Assembly (NCBI GenBank): GCA_024762835.1
Contig: JANTGP010000008.1
Span: 1-38,233, forward strand
Origin: Bacteroidota bacterium
Lineage (GTDB): Bacteria; Bacteroidota; Bacteroidia; Bacteroidales; M50B96
Direction of reading: 5' to 3'
DNA: 38,233 bases
Part shown: piece after piece, positions 16,993-25,212 of the stretch
How the letters are laid out: each line of letters begins with the position of its first letter
Position numbering within the stretch: the first letter of the stretch is position 1
Notes under the pieces: generated by a model
Seen by the model: only the letters and a program-made list of their open reading frames with translations
The model's database searches: none
What the model was told of the DNA's origin: nothing
Made by a program: the position numbers and the translations under genes

Positions 16993-19086
16993 ATGAAAAC
17001 TTATCTGCTTAGACATTTGCCTGTATTTGCATTGCTATTATTGTTATACATGATTATTTTTTCATGTAAAGAGGAAATAAAACCTGTTAATACGGATAAT
17101 TGGCAACCAGGCTTGGCATTTCCTATTGCTCATGCATCACTAAACCTTGGGGATATGATAACTGAGAATAATCAATATTTTATTATTGGCGAAGACAGTA
17201 GTATTCATTTCTTCTTCAGACAAGACTCGGTATTAAGTTTTGATGTAAACGATTTAGCAACTATTCCTGTTCAACAGGATAAAGAAGCCGAGTTTAAGCT
17301 TGGTATTATCGAACTTGACAATTTTGGGCCAATAACTGCTGAGGCCACTCTTAACGATATGCTAGATGTTGTTGACTCCAGTCTGGCTGCAGATATTCAA
17401 AACCTTGATGGAACAACAGCTGTGTTTCCGGCTATGCAATCGGTTTACCAAAAAAGCTTCGATTTTATGAATTTTGATGCTTTTGAATATGTTACTTTCT
17501 CCGAAGGGAAGCTTATTCTTCAGATTGTCAATAATCTGCCTGTTGCTTTTAGTTCATGTGAAATTGTTCTTTATACAATTTCTCCTGATAGTATTTTCTA
17601 TGATATTGGTAACTTTAGCTACAGTAACTTTCTTCCGTATACAAGTCGTTCAGATTCTTTGCAACTTGCTGGCCTTACTTTGTACAACGACTTTAAAGTA
17701 GTTATTACCAGTTTTGAAACTTTAGAAAGTTCATCGCCGGTTACCATAAATCTAACAGATGGACTGTCTTTTACTTTAAACTCTGAAAACTTAAAGGTAA
17801 TAGGTGGTAAAGCAAAAATACCAAGTCAATTATTGACAAATCAGGAAGATAGCGTGCAGGTTACAATTGATGAGCAAGAGCGAATTACTTATTTTGCCCT
17901 TGATGAAGCCCATATCAATTATTCGGTTGAATCGGATATTGACATGGGCCTTAGCTTTACCATGGACCTGCCTACTGTTACTATCTCAGGTCAGCCTGTT
18001 CAGTTTGTGTTTTCAGGTACAAACCAGTCTCAGGGTGTTTTAGACTTATCATACAGCAATTTTGATCTTACCCAGAATCCCAATCAACCGTATAACAGTT
18101 GGCCTGTGCTTTTTACATTCGAGCTGCAAGGCACAAACTCATGGATAGAGTTTGACTCTTCCTCAACCGTAAAATTGGCATACTCAATTGATTACATAGA
18201 GTTTGCTAGTGCCCAGGGCTGGTTTGGAGTTAAAAATATTGATGTTGATACTTCTGTTGTCAACCTGAATATATCCGAGTTGAACAATCTTTCGGGAAGT
18301 ATTATTTTGTCAGACCCAAAGCTGAAAATAATCGTAAATAACAGTATCGGAATTCCTGTTGGCTTTAACTTAAAGCTTGTAAACAGTACAAACGAAGGGA
18401 ATGATATTAATTTAAATACTGATATGCTTTATTTGCCTTATCCTGAGATTTTTGGAATCGAAGTTACAAACGAGGTAATAAGTATTGATAACAATAATTC
18501 GAATTTATCCGAATTTATGTCCCAGTTACCTGATTTGCTATCAATGAGTGGCGAAGTTATTTCTAATCCCGATTCGGTAAATACAGGCCTTGTATATTCA
18601 AATTTTATCACTAATGAAGGGAAAGTCAATATTGGTCTTGAGTTTGAGCTTCCTTTAGCCTTAAGTATTAATAATTTACAATTCTCAGACACTTTGGATT
18701 TCAGCTTTAATCAAAATTCCTTTGATGAATCAATGTCAGGACATATTTCCATTTTTACCGTAAATGGTATTCCATTCGAGATTCAGTTGCTTCTGACTTT
18801 TGTTGATTCTACTAATTATTCGGTTCTCGATAATTATAATTTTGATTTTCTCGAAGCTGCTGAGGTCGATAACGATGGAAGAGTTGTTGAAACGAAAGAA
18901 AAGACAAATATAATTGAACTTGATAAAGAACGCTTTGACAGACTAAATGCTGCAAATAAAGTTATTGTAACAGCTATAGTAAATACAACAAACAGTAGTA
19001 ATCAAGAGGTGGTTTTTTATACTGATTATACCTTGCAGGTTCATCTTGCAGCATTATTAAATTATTCAATAAATCTTAGTTATTAA
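16993..19086 (+). CDS. Large predicted lipoprotein, function unknown
   Basis: The protein is 697 aa from the ATG at 16993. An in-frame TTG at 16987 adds only two residues and is less likely. Residues 1-25 are a lipoprotein signal, a Leu-rich core followed by IIFSC before KEEIKPV, so the Cys is probably lipidated. The mature protein is Asp/Asn/Ser-rich with alternating hydrophobic residues throughout, suggesting an all-beta, immunoglobulin-like composition. Cysteine is very rare. I recognise no family. It begins 72 bp after the propeller-type protein and ends 16 bp before the DUF5723 gene, implying one transcription unit. An OM-attached structural or binding role is inference only. Confidence 0.75.
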   Translation: MKTYLLRHLPVFALLLLLYMIIFSCKEEIKPVNTDNWQPGLAFPIAHASLNLGDMITENNQYFIIGEDSSIHFFFRQDSVLSFDVNDLATIPVQQDKEAEFKLGIIELDNFGPITAEATLNDMLDVVDSSLAADIQNLDGTTAVFPAMQSVYQKSFDFMNFDAFEYVTFSEGKLILQIVNNLPVAFSSCEIVLYTISPDSIFYDIGNFSYSNFLPYTSRSDSLQLAGLTLYNDFKVVITSFETLESSSPVTINLTDGLSFTLNSENLKVIGGKAKIPSQLLTNQEDSVQVTIDEQERITYFALDEAHINYSVESDIDMGLSFTMDLPTVTISGQPVQFVFSGTNQSQGVLDLSYSNFDLTQNPNQPYNSWPVLFTFELQGTNSWIEFDSSSTVKLAYSIDYIEFASAQGWFGVKNIDVDTSVVNLNISELNNLSGSIILSDPKLKIIVNNSIGIPVGFNLKLVNSTNEGNDINLNTDMLYLPYPEIFGIEVTNEVISIDNNNSNLSEFMSQLPDLLSMSGEVISNPDSVNTGLVYSNFITNEGKVNIGLEFELPLALSINNLQFSDTLDFSFNQNSFDESMSGHISIFTVNGIPFEIQLLLTFVDSTNYSVLDNYNFDFLEAAEVDNDGRVVETKEKTNIIELDKERFDRLNAANKVIVTAIVNTTNSSNQEVVFYTDYTLQVHLAALLNYSINLSY

Positions 19087-19102
19087 CAATTAACTTGCTG
19101 AT

Positions 19103-20488
19103 ATGAAGTTTGAAAAATATATCATTGTTTTGATTGTCAGTTTTGCGATATTTATTCCTTATACCGCAAAAGCACAGGAAAATACGATGTATTTCATGCA
19201 TAATACTCAGCAAAACCATTTCTATAATCCTGCAATGACAGGCAATTGTAAATTGTATTTTGGATTGCCGGGTATATCGGCTTTTCAAATAGCCTACGAA
19301 AGTAGAGGTTTTCATGTAATGGACATGTTGAATGAGCCTGATAATATGAGAAATATACTAGATGATATTAATTCATTCGACTTGGACTTTAAACTTGATA
19401 TATTGTCTTTTGGGATAAAATTGCACAAACTTTATTTAACATTTGACTTGTCGAATAAAACAAATTACCACATTGCCGTACCTCGCGACTTATTTATATT
19501 TGCATGGGAAGGAAATGCAAACTTTATAGGACAAAATCTTGACTTAAATAATTTTAATATGGGATTTACGAATTATTTTGAGGCAGCATTTGGTGGTTCA
19601 TACCAAATCCTTGATAAGTTAAAGATAGGCGGAAAGCTAAAATTGATGAGTGGAGTAGCAAATATGAATACTCAGAAGTGGGAGATGGAATTATATACAG
19701 AGCCCGGCACGTATATTATTAATGCTCATTCTGATATATTACTTAATGCATCATTCCCATTCCCATTTTCTTTTGAGGATGCTGGTTTCCCAACTTTTTT
19801 TGGAAGCACTGATACAGTCTCGGTTTTCAATAATCTGATAAATAATTATACCTCATATAATAAAAATATTGGATACGGAATTGATTTAGGTTTTGTGTAT
19901 GATTTCAATAACAGACTTAGCTTGTCCGCTAGTGCTATTGATTTGTTTAGCCGGATATATTGGAAAAGCGGTACAGTTAATTTTTCAGAAAGTTTAGATA
20001 CTCAAATCGAAGGACTGGATTTAAATACTCTTACAAATAATGAGGATAATGGCAGTACGCTAATGGATAACTTTTTAGATTCTTTGTCAAATGAGTTTGT
20101 ATATAATACTACAGCAAATCCATACAGGAGTATTATCCCCCCAAATTTTTATATGGCTGCAAGATATGAGTTCTTCAAATGGTTAAATGCAGGTTTCTTA
20201 ATACATGATAAATATTATAATAACCATAATTATCTTTCCTATACTTTATCAGGAAATGCAAAGCTGTTGAGAATATTAAGCACTTCGGTAAGTTATACCC
20301 TAAATGGTTCGGGAAACTCAAATCTGGGAGTTGGTTTAGGGATAAAACTATTGTACTTTCAATTATACTTCGTTGCCGATAATGTTTTAGGCATTAAGTA
20401 TGACCCGGGTCTGGGAATGCCATGGTCTTCCAGTCAGAACCTGGATTTTAGATTTGCTATTAATTTCTCAATAGGCTGTAAAAACTAG
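19103..20488 (+). CDS. DUF5723 family outer-membrane protein
   Basis: This 461-aa protein has a cleavable signal peptide (cut after about residue 24, KAQ before ENTMYF). The mature start has the DUF5723 signature: a short segment MYFMHNTQQNHFYNPAMT followed by KLYFGLPGISAFQIAY. Downstream, amphipathic beta-strands repeat (GGSYQILDKLKIGGKLKLM, GYGIDLGFVYDFNNRLSLSA, YMAARYEFFKWLNAGFLI). It ends with aromatic-rich strands, as in PorV/FadL-like OM barrels. The family is Bacteroidota-specific and uncharacterised. It is the last of the three-gene locus, 16 bp after the lipoprotein gene; a hairpin overlaps its stop codon. Confidence 0.8.
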   Translation: MKFEKYIIVLIVSFAIFIPYTAKAQENTMYFMHNTQQNHFYNPAMTGNCKLYFGLPGISAFQIAYESRGFHVMDMLNEPDNMRNILDDINSFDLDFKLDILSFGIKLHKLYLTFDLSNKTNYHIAVPRDLFIFAWEGNANFIGQNLDLNNFNMGFTNYFEAAFGGSYQILDKLKIGGKLKLMSGVANMNTQKWEMELYTEPGTYIINAHSDILLNASFPFPFSFEDAGFPTFFGSTDTVSVFNNLINNYTSYNKNIGYGIDLGFVYDFNNRLSLSASAIDLFSRIYWKSGTVNFSESLDTQIEGLDLNTLTNNEDNGSTLMDNFLDSLSNEFVYNTTANPYRSIIPPNFYMAARYEFFKWLNAGFLIHDKYYNNHNYLSYTLSGNAKLLRILSTSVSYTLNGSGNSNLGVGLGIKLLYFQLYFVADNVLGIKYDPGLGMPWSSSQNLDFRFAINFSIGCKN

Positions 20489-20567
20489 TGTTAAAGTCAA
20501 GTATAAAGTTTCGGTTACGAAAAAGAACAAGTATTAGGGAGTAAGTTTATGCTTGACTTGATACTAG
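20485..20567 (+). repeat. Imperfect long inverted repeat overlapping the DUF5723 gene stop
   Basis: The arm 20485-20507 (starting CTAGTG, containing AAGTCAAGTATAAA) pairs with 20546-20567 (TTTATGCTTGACTT then GATACTAG). There are 14 consecutive pairs with one G-T wobble, then weaker outer pairing, around a 38-nt loop. No T-run follows. It may be a 3' UTR structure or a diverged palindromic repeat rather than a standard terminator. Confidence 0.55.
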
Positions 20568-20692
20568 AAAACTGTTGTATCTTTATAACTAAATTTATTT
20601 TTATTCTGTCTTCGCAGGTATGATAATTTTTTCATGCACAGTTCAATAAATAGTACTTTATTGAGTTATTTTCTAACATAATGATTAAGAGT

Positions 20693-20721
20693 TTTTGGTA
20701 AATGATTTTTTTGTACATTTG
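20693..20721 (+). promoter_or_regulatory. Promoter candidate for arcC-arcB
   Basis: TTTTGG (20693-20698) and an exact -7 box TACATTTG (20714-20721) are about 16 bp apart. This is slightly tighter than the common 19 bp, but otherwise fits the Bacteroidota pattern. Confidence 0.55.
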
Positions 20722-20794
20722 CAATCCGTTTTTTGTTTTTTATGTAAAAACAAATTTTGATATTAATCATTAAATGGAATTAATAACTATTAAG

Positions 20795-20800
20795 AAGGAG
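20795..20800 (+). promoter_or_regulatory. Strong Shine-Dalgarno before arcC
   Basis: AAGGAG, inside AAGAAGGAGAT, lies 11 nt before the arcC ATG. The other starts checked here (pta, hbd2, ackA, ptb) have A-rich leaders with no Shine-Dalgarno, as is usual in Bacteroidota. This fixes the arcC start and is atypical. Confidence 0.65.
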
Positions 20801-20811
20801 ATTTTATACAG

Positions 20812-21753
20812 ATGAATAAATTAGCAGTAATTGCTCTTGGAGGTAACTCTTTAATAAAAGATAAACAGGTTGGAACAATTGATGAACAAGAGGCAAATGT
20901 CCTTGAAACCTGTGAAAATTTATTTCAACTTATCAGCAACAATTATAATGTTGTTATCACACATGGTAATGGACCTCAGGTTGGAAATATACTATTACAA
21001 AATCAGGCCGGAGCAAAAATGTTTGATATGCCCGAGATGCCACTTGACATTTGTGGTGCTTATTCTCAGGGTTTTATTGGCTATATGATTGAGCAACAGC
21101 TTAGAAATGTACTGGAAAAAAATAAGTTTGACCGCGATGTAATTACTATTGTTACTCAGGTCTTGGTTGATAAAAAAGACCCGGCTTTTTCTTCACCAAC
21201 AAAACCTATTGGGCCTTATTACACAAAAGATGAAGCTGATAAGATTTCGGAAACAAGCAATGCTGTTTTTGCCGAAGACCCTAAAGGAAGAGGATGGAGA
21301 AAAGTAGTTGCCTCACCTCAGCCAAAAAATATTTTTAATCAAAATACTATTGAGAAAATTGCCAAAGACGGGCAAATTGTTGTGGCTGTAGGTGGTGGAG
21401 GTATTCCTGCTTTTTATGTTGAGCCAAATAAACTTCAAGGTATTGATGCTGTCATTGACAAAGATTTGGCTTCGTCTTTATTAGCAGCAAATATTAAAGC
21501 TGATGAGTTTTTTATTTTAACTGATGTTGATAAAGTATATATAAATTTCCGCAAAGAAAATGAGCAAGCAATTGATGAAATGACAGTTGCAGAGGCAAAA
21601 AGATATTTAGCCGAAGGACAGTTTGCAAAGGGAAGTATGGAACCAAAAGTTTCTGCTGCTATTAATTTTGTTGAGAGAAGCGGAAAGTGTACTATTATTA
21701 CAAAAGCTTCTGAATTAGGCAAATCAGGAGCAGGAACTAGAATAATCGCTTAA
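20812..21753 (+). CDS. arcC: Carbamate kinase
   Basis: This 313-aa amino acid kinase-fold protein has the usual ArcC length. Motifs are VIALGGNSLI (5-14), VVITHGNGPQVGNILLQNQAG, DICGAYSQGFIGYM, VVAVGGGGIPAFYVE, GIDAVIDKDLASSLLA and FFILTDVDKVYINF. It transfers phosphate from carbamoyl phosphate to ADP, giving ATP, ammonia and bicarbonate. It is 27 bp upstream of ornithine carbamoyltransferase. The pair would gain ATP from citrulline; arginine deiminase and an ArcD antiporter are not nearby. Confidence 0.95.
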   Translation: MNKLAVIALGGNSLIKDKQVGTIDEQEANVLETCENLFQLISNNYNVVITHGNGPQVGNILLQNQAGAKMFDMPEMPLDICGAYSQGFIGYMIEQQLRNVLEKNKFDRDVITIVTQVLVDKKDPAFSSPTKPIGPYYTKDEADKISETSNAVFAEDPKGRGWRKVVASPQPKNIFNQNTIEKIAKDGQIVVAVGGGGIPAFYVEPNKLQGIDAVIDKDLASSLLAANIKADEFFILTDVDKVYINFRKENEQAIDEMTVAEAKRYLAEGQFAKGSMEPKVSAAINFVERSGKCTIITKASELGKSGAGTRIIA

Positions 21754-21780
21754 TAATTATTAATCATAAAAACATTAATC

Positions 21781-22779
21781 ATGGCATTTAACTTACGAAA
21801 CAGAAATTTTCTAAAATTATTGGATTTTACACCAAAGGAGATTAAATTTTTATTGGATTTATCTGCTGACTTAAAAAAAGCAAAATATACCGGAACGGAA
21901 GAGAAAAAACTTGCCGGCAAAAATATTGTTCTTCTTTTTGCTAAAGATTCAACACGTACAAGATGTGCTTTTGAGGTAGCAGCTCTTGATCAGGGTGCTC
22001 ATGTAACATATCTTGGTCCTAGTGGTTCACAAATGGGCAAAAAGGAATCAATGAAAGATACAGCACGCGTTTTAGGACGTATGTACGATGCAATTGAGTA
22101 TCGTGGATTTGGCCAAAATATTATTGAGGAGCTTGGCAAATATGCCAATGTACCTGTTTGGAACGGACTTACAACCGAGTTTCATCCAACTCAGATTCTG
22201 GCTGATTTCTTAACAATGATGGAACATTCTGATAAACCGCTAAATCAACTTAGTTTTGCTTATGTTGGCGATGCCCGTAACAATATGGGTAACTCATTAA
22301 TGGTGGGTGCTGCTAAAATGGGTATGGATTTTCGAGCTGTTGCTCCCTTGGAATTCCATCCTGATAGAGAATTGGTAAATACATGCGAAGAGATTGCGAA
22401 GCAAACCGGTGCTAAAATTACTTTGACTGATAATATTGATGATGGTGTTAAAGATGTTGACTTTATTTATACCGATGTTTGGGTATCAATGGGTGAGCCC
22501 GAAGAAGAATGGAAACGCCGTATTGCTATGATGAAGCCTTATCAGGTGAATATGGATATGATTAAAAAAACCGGCAATCCGGATGTTAAATTCCTGCATT
22601 GTTTGCCCGCTTTCCATAATCGCGAAACTACCATGGGAGAGGAGATTTATCAAAAGTATGGAGTTGATTCAATGGAGGTAAATGATGAGGTGTTTGAATC
22701 GGAACATTCAGTAGTTTTCGACGAAGCTGAAAATCGTTTGCATACCATTAAAGCTGTAATGATTGCTACTTTAGGTTAG
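21781..22779 (+). CDS. arcB: Ornithine carbamoyltransferase
   Basis: This 332-aa protein has the usual OTCase length. The carbamoyl-phosphate loop [13 protein letters not shown] covers residues 56-68, and the catalytic HCLPAFH starts at residue 273. The ornithine loop region reads [21 protein letters not shown] and HCLP identify OTCase rather than aspartate transcarbamylase. Pairing with arcC indicates the catabolic direction: citrulline and phosphate to ornithine and carbamoyl phosphate. The anabolic argF role is the alternative. A terminator follows 21 bp after the stop. Confidence 0.95.
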   Translation: MAFNLRNRNFLKLLDFTPKEIKFLLDLSADLKKAKYTGTEEKKLAGKNIVLLFAKDSTRTRCAFEVAALDQGAHVTYLGPSGSQMGKKESMKDTARVLGRMYDAIEYRGFGQNIIEELGKYANVPVWNGLTTEFHPTQILADFLTMMEHSDKPLNQLSFAYVGDARNNMGNSLMVGAAKMGMDFRAVAPLEFHPDRELVNTCEEIAKQTGAKITLTDNIDDGVKDVDFIYTDVWVSMGEPEEEWKRRIAMMKPYQVNMDMIKKTGNPDVKFLHCLPAFHNRETTMGEEIYQKYGVDSMEVNDEVFESEHSVVFDEAENRLHTIKAVMIATLG

Positions 22780-22800
22780 AGCCTTATTACCTGATAAAAC

Positions 22801-22831
22801 AAAAAGCAGTTCAGTATATGAGCTGCTTTTT
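22801..22831 (+). terminator. Intrinsic terminator of arcC-arcB
   Basis: AAAAAGCAGTTCA pairs with TGAGCTGCTTTTT across a 5-nt loop (13 pairs, one G-T wobble), followed by a T-rich tract (TTTGTTTTTTT). Confidence 0.9.
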
Positions 22832-22885
22832 TTGTTTTTTTACAAATCGTTGAGCATTTGTATCAATGTATCAACGAAATTTATT

Positions 22886-22893
22886 TATTTTTG
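22886..22893 (+). promoter_or_regulatory. -7 box candidate for the RSH gene
   Basis: TATTTTTG matches TAnnTTTG exactly, 36 bp before the ATG. The nearest upstream TTTG (22857-22860) is 25 bp away, longer than ideal. Confidence 0.4.
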
Positions 22894-22929
22894 CAGAGAC
22901 ACCTGTTATAATGTCTTAAAACTGTTGAA

Positions 22930-25158
22930 ATGAGTAATATTCCGGAAAATAATGAAGTTGATGTTGATAAGTTGTTTAATGAACTTCTTGAATCCGGGTC
23001 AGGTACTTCTGATAAAGAAAAACGGGATAGTATTATTAAAGCCTATGAGTTTGCAAAGGAGGCTCATAAGGGTGTAAAACGCAAATCAGGCGAACCCTAT
23101 ATTATTCATCCAATTTCTGTTGCCTATATTGTGCGAAATGAGATAGGACTTGGAACTAAAAGTATTACTTCTGCATTACTTCATGATGTTGTTGAAGATA
23201 CTGATTATACAGTTGAAGATATTGCTGAGCGTTTTGGCGACAAGGTAGCTTCAATTGTTGAAGGGCTAACAAAATTGTCAGGCGTTTTTGAGCAAAATGA
23301 ATCTGTACAGGCCGAAAACTTTAAACTTCTGTTGCTTACTCTTACTAAGGATCTTAGGGTAATACTTATCAAAATCGCAGACCGTCTTCACAATATGAGG
23401 ACATTGAGCTCTATGCCGGTAAGGAAACAGTATAAAATTGCAGCTGAAACACTTTTCCTTTTTGCACCTATTGCCAAACGTTTAGGTTTGTACGAAATAA
23501 AAACTGAACTTGAAGAACTAAGTTTTAGATACCGCCATCCGGATTTTTATGCAGAAATACATAGTAAATTGGAGGCGGTAAAAGAAAACAATCTTAAATC
23601 TGCAAAAAGCTTTTACGAACCAATAGCGAATAAACTTATAGAAGAAAAGTTTGAGTTTGAGATAATTCCCATTAGCCTTTCAGTATATTCAATTTGGAAG
23701 AAGATGAAGGCTGCAAATGTTTCGTTTGAGGATATCAAAGATATATGTTCTGTATGTATTGTTTTTAAGGACAAGGAAGAGGGAACAAGCGAAAAGCATC
23801 AATGCTGGCATATTTACTCTGCTGTAACAGATGTTTATACACCCAATCCTGAAGGTCTGAGAGATTGGATAGCTAATCCCCGTTCAAACGGGTATAAGGC
23901 ATTGCATTTTTCGGTATTTTCTGAAGAGGGTAAGTCTGTTGAAGTTCTGATTCGCTCGGAAAAGATGCATTACATTGCCCGCAAAGGCGTTGCTGCTTAT
24001 CTTCGAAAACAGGGAATAAAAGGAAGAGATTCTGCTATTACAGAGTGGCTCGATAATATAAAAGATGTGATTGACAAAAATGAAGATGCTCTTGAATTTG
24101 TTGATCAGTTTAAACTGAATTTATTTTCGGCATCAATTATTTTGTTTACACCTAAAGGCCATGTAAAGAAACTTCCTAAGGATTCAACAATTCTGGATTT
24201 TGCATATAGCATTCATACGGATTTGGGCAACCATTGTGTAGGAGGGAAGATTAACGGTATACTACACCCACGTGATTATATACTGAAAAGTGGCGATATG
24301 ATTGAGGTAATAATTAACAAATCGTTAGTCCCTGAGGCTGAATGGACTAATATTGTTATGACCGCAAGGGCAAAATATAGTATTAGAGTTTCGCTAAAAA
24401 AACAACGAAAAGAATTAATTCAATCAGGACTGGAAATCCTGACAAAGGGACTGGAAAAATACAAATTAAAGATTAGTGATAAGGATTTTAACTTACTTCT
24501 GCAATCTCACAATTTAAACTCTAAAGAAGATTTATACCTTGCATTAGGGAATGGACGTATTAGTTTGATTGAGATAATCCGGAGTATCAAAAAACTTAAT
24601 CCTGGTTTCATACAGAGATATTGGAAGCTTCAGTTCCGCTCGTCGGTAAGAATTGAGGATGCCGGTGAAGAGTTAAAAACGGATATTAAGAAGATAAATA
24701 CAAAAAAACTATTCTATTTAGTTGAAGGCGAAGAAAAGCAAAAGTTTGTGATGGCTACTTGTTGCAGTCCAATTCAAGGAGATGCAGTTGTTGGATTTGC
24801 CGAAGAGGGAAAGCCTATTGTTATTCATCGAAAAGATTGTAAAAAGGCATCCGATTTAATGACAAAGTACGGCGATAAGTTGGTTGATGTGGAATGGACA
24901 GTTTATACCAAAAGCTTCTTTTTGGCTAAAATCGATATTAAAGGAGTTGATAGCATAGGCATTGTAAACAGGGTTACACAGCTTATCTCAAATAAGTTAA
25001 ATGTCGATATGAGAGAGGTGAACTTTTCAAGCTCACATGGTGTATTTGACGGTAAGATTACTGTTAAAGTTCAGAATACAAAAGACCTTAATAATCTAAT
25101 TTCTGATATAATGAGCATTAAAGGGGTTGAGTCTGTTTACAGAACTGATGCAAGCTAA
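22930..25158 (+). CDS. RelA/SpoT homologue (RSH) with intact hydrolase and degenerate synthetase site
   Basis: This 742-aa protein has full RSH architecture: HD hydrolase (about 35-200), synthetase-fold domain (240-350), TGS (398-465), a conserved-Cys/zinc-finger-like segment (ATCCSPIQGD, 609-618) and a C-terminal ACT (662-740). Hydrolase residues are all present: RKSGEPYIIHP (51-61), HDVVED (85-90) and ADRLHNMRTL (150-159). In the synthetase domain, the ATP-binding R-x-K-H of RPKHIYSI is replaced by I248, L250 and S251. The Arg of DLIAIR is C276, and the EIQIRT motif reads EVLIRS, although E338, Y322 and H326 remain. It therefore looks like a (p)ppGpp hydrolase with a non-functional synthetase. 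Monocistronic. A second, synthesising RSH should exist elsewhere in the genome. Confidence 0.92.
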   Translation: MSNIPENNEVDVDKLFNELLESGSGTSDKEKRDSIIKAYEFAKEAHKGVKRKSGEPYIIHPISVAYIVRNEIGLGTKSITSALLHDVVEDTDYTVEDIAERFGDKVASIVEGLTKLSGVFEQNESVQAENFKLLLLTLTKDLRVILIKIADRLHNMRTLSSMPVRKQYKIAAETLFLFAPIAKRLGLYEIKTELEELSFRYRHPDFYAEIHSKLEAVKENNLKSAKSFYEPIANKLIEEKFEFEIIPISLSVYSIWKKMKAANVSFEDIKDICSVCIVFKDKEEGTSEKHQCWHIYSAVTDVYTPNPEGLRDWIANPRSNGYKALHFSVFSEEGKSVEVLIRSEKMHYIARKGVAAYLRKQGIKGRDSAITEWLDNIKDVIDKNEDALEFVDQFKLNLFSASIILFTPKGHVKKLPKDSTILDFAYSIHTDLGNHCVGGKINGILHPRDYILKSGDMIEVIINKSLVPEAEWTNIVMTARAKYSIRVSLKKQRKELIQSGLEILTKGLEKYKLKISDKDFNLLLQSHNLNSKEDLYLALGNGRISLIEIIRSIKKLNPGFIQRYWKLQFRSSVRIEDAGEELKTDIKKINTKKLFYLVEGEEKQKFVMATCCSPIQGDAVVGFAEEGKPIVIHRKDCKKASDLMTKYGDKLVDVEWTVYTKSFFLAKIDIKGVDSIGIVNRVTQLISNKLNVDMREVNFSSSHGVFDGKITVKVQNTKDLNNLISDIMSIKGVESVYRTDAS

Positions 25159-25212
25159 AACCAAACTAATAACATAGCACTTTGATGTATTGAGCCGGAA
25201 TAAAACTATTGT

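Larger units (their letters stand above)
20489..20811 (+). other. Intergenic leader region of arcC
   Basis: This 323-bp gene-free stretch holds the right arm of the inverted repeat above, an AT-rich middle with nothing recognised, a promoter candidate at 20693-20721, about 75 bp of leader, and a strong Shine-Dalgarno. I saw no ARG-box-like palindrome or riboswitch. Confidence 0.5.

Noticed and set aside
23700-24000. Calling the RSH protein a bifunctional RelA/SpoT
   Set aside because: Key synthetase residues are replaced, so only the hydrolase role is supported.
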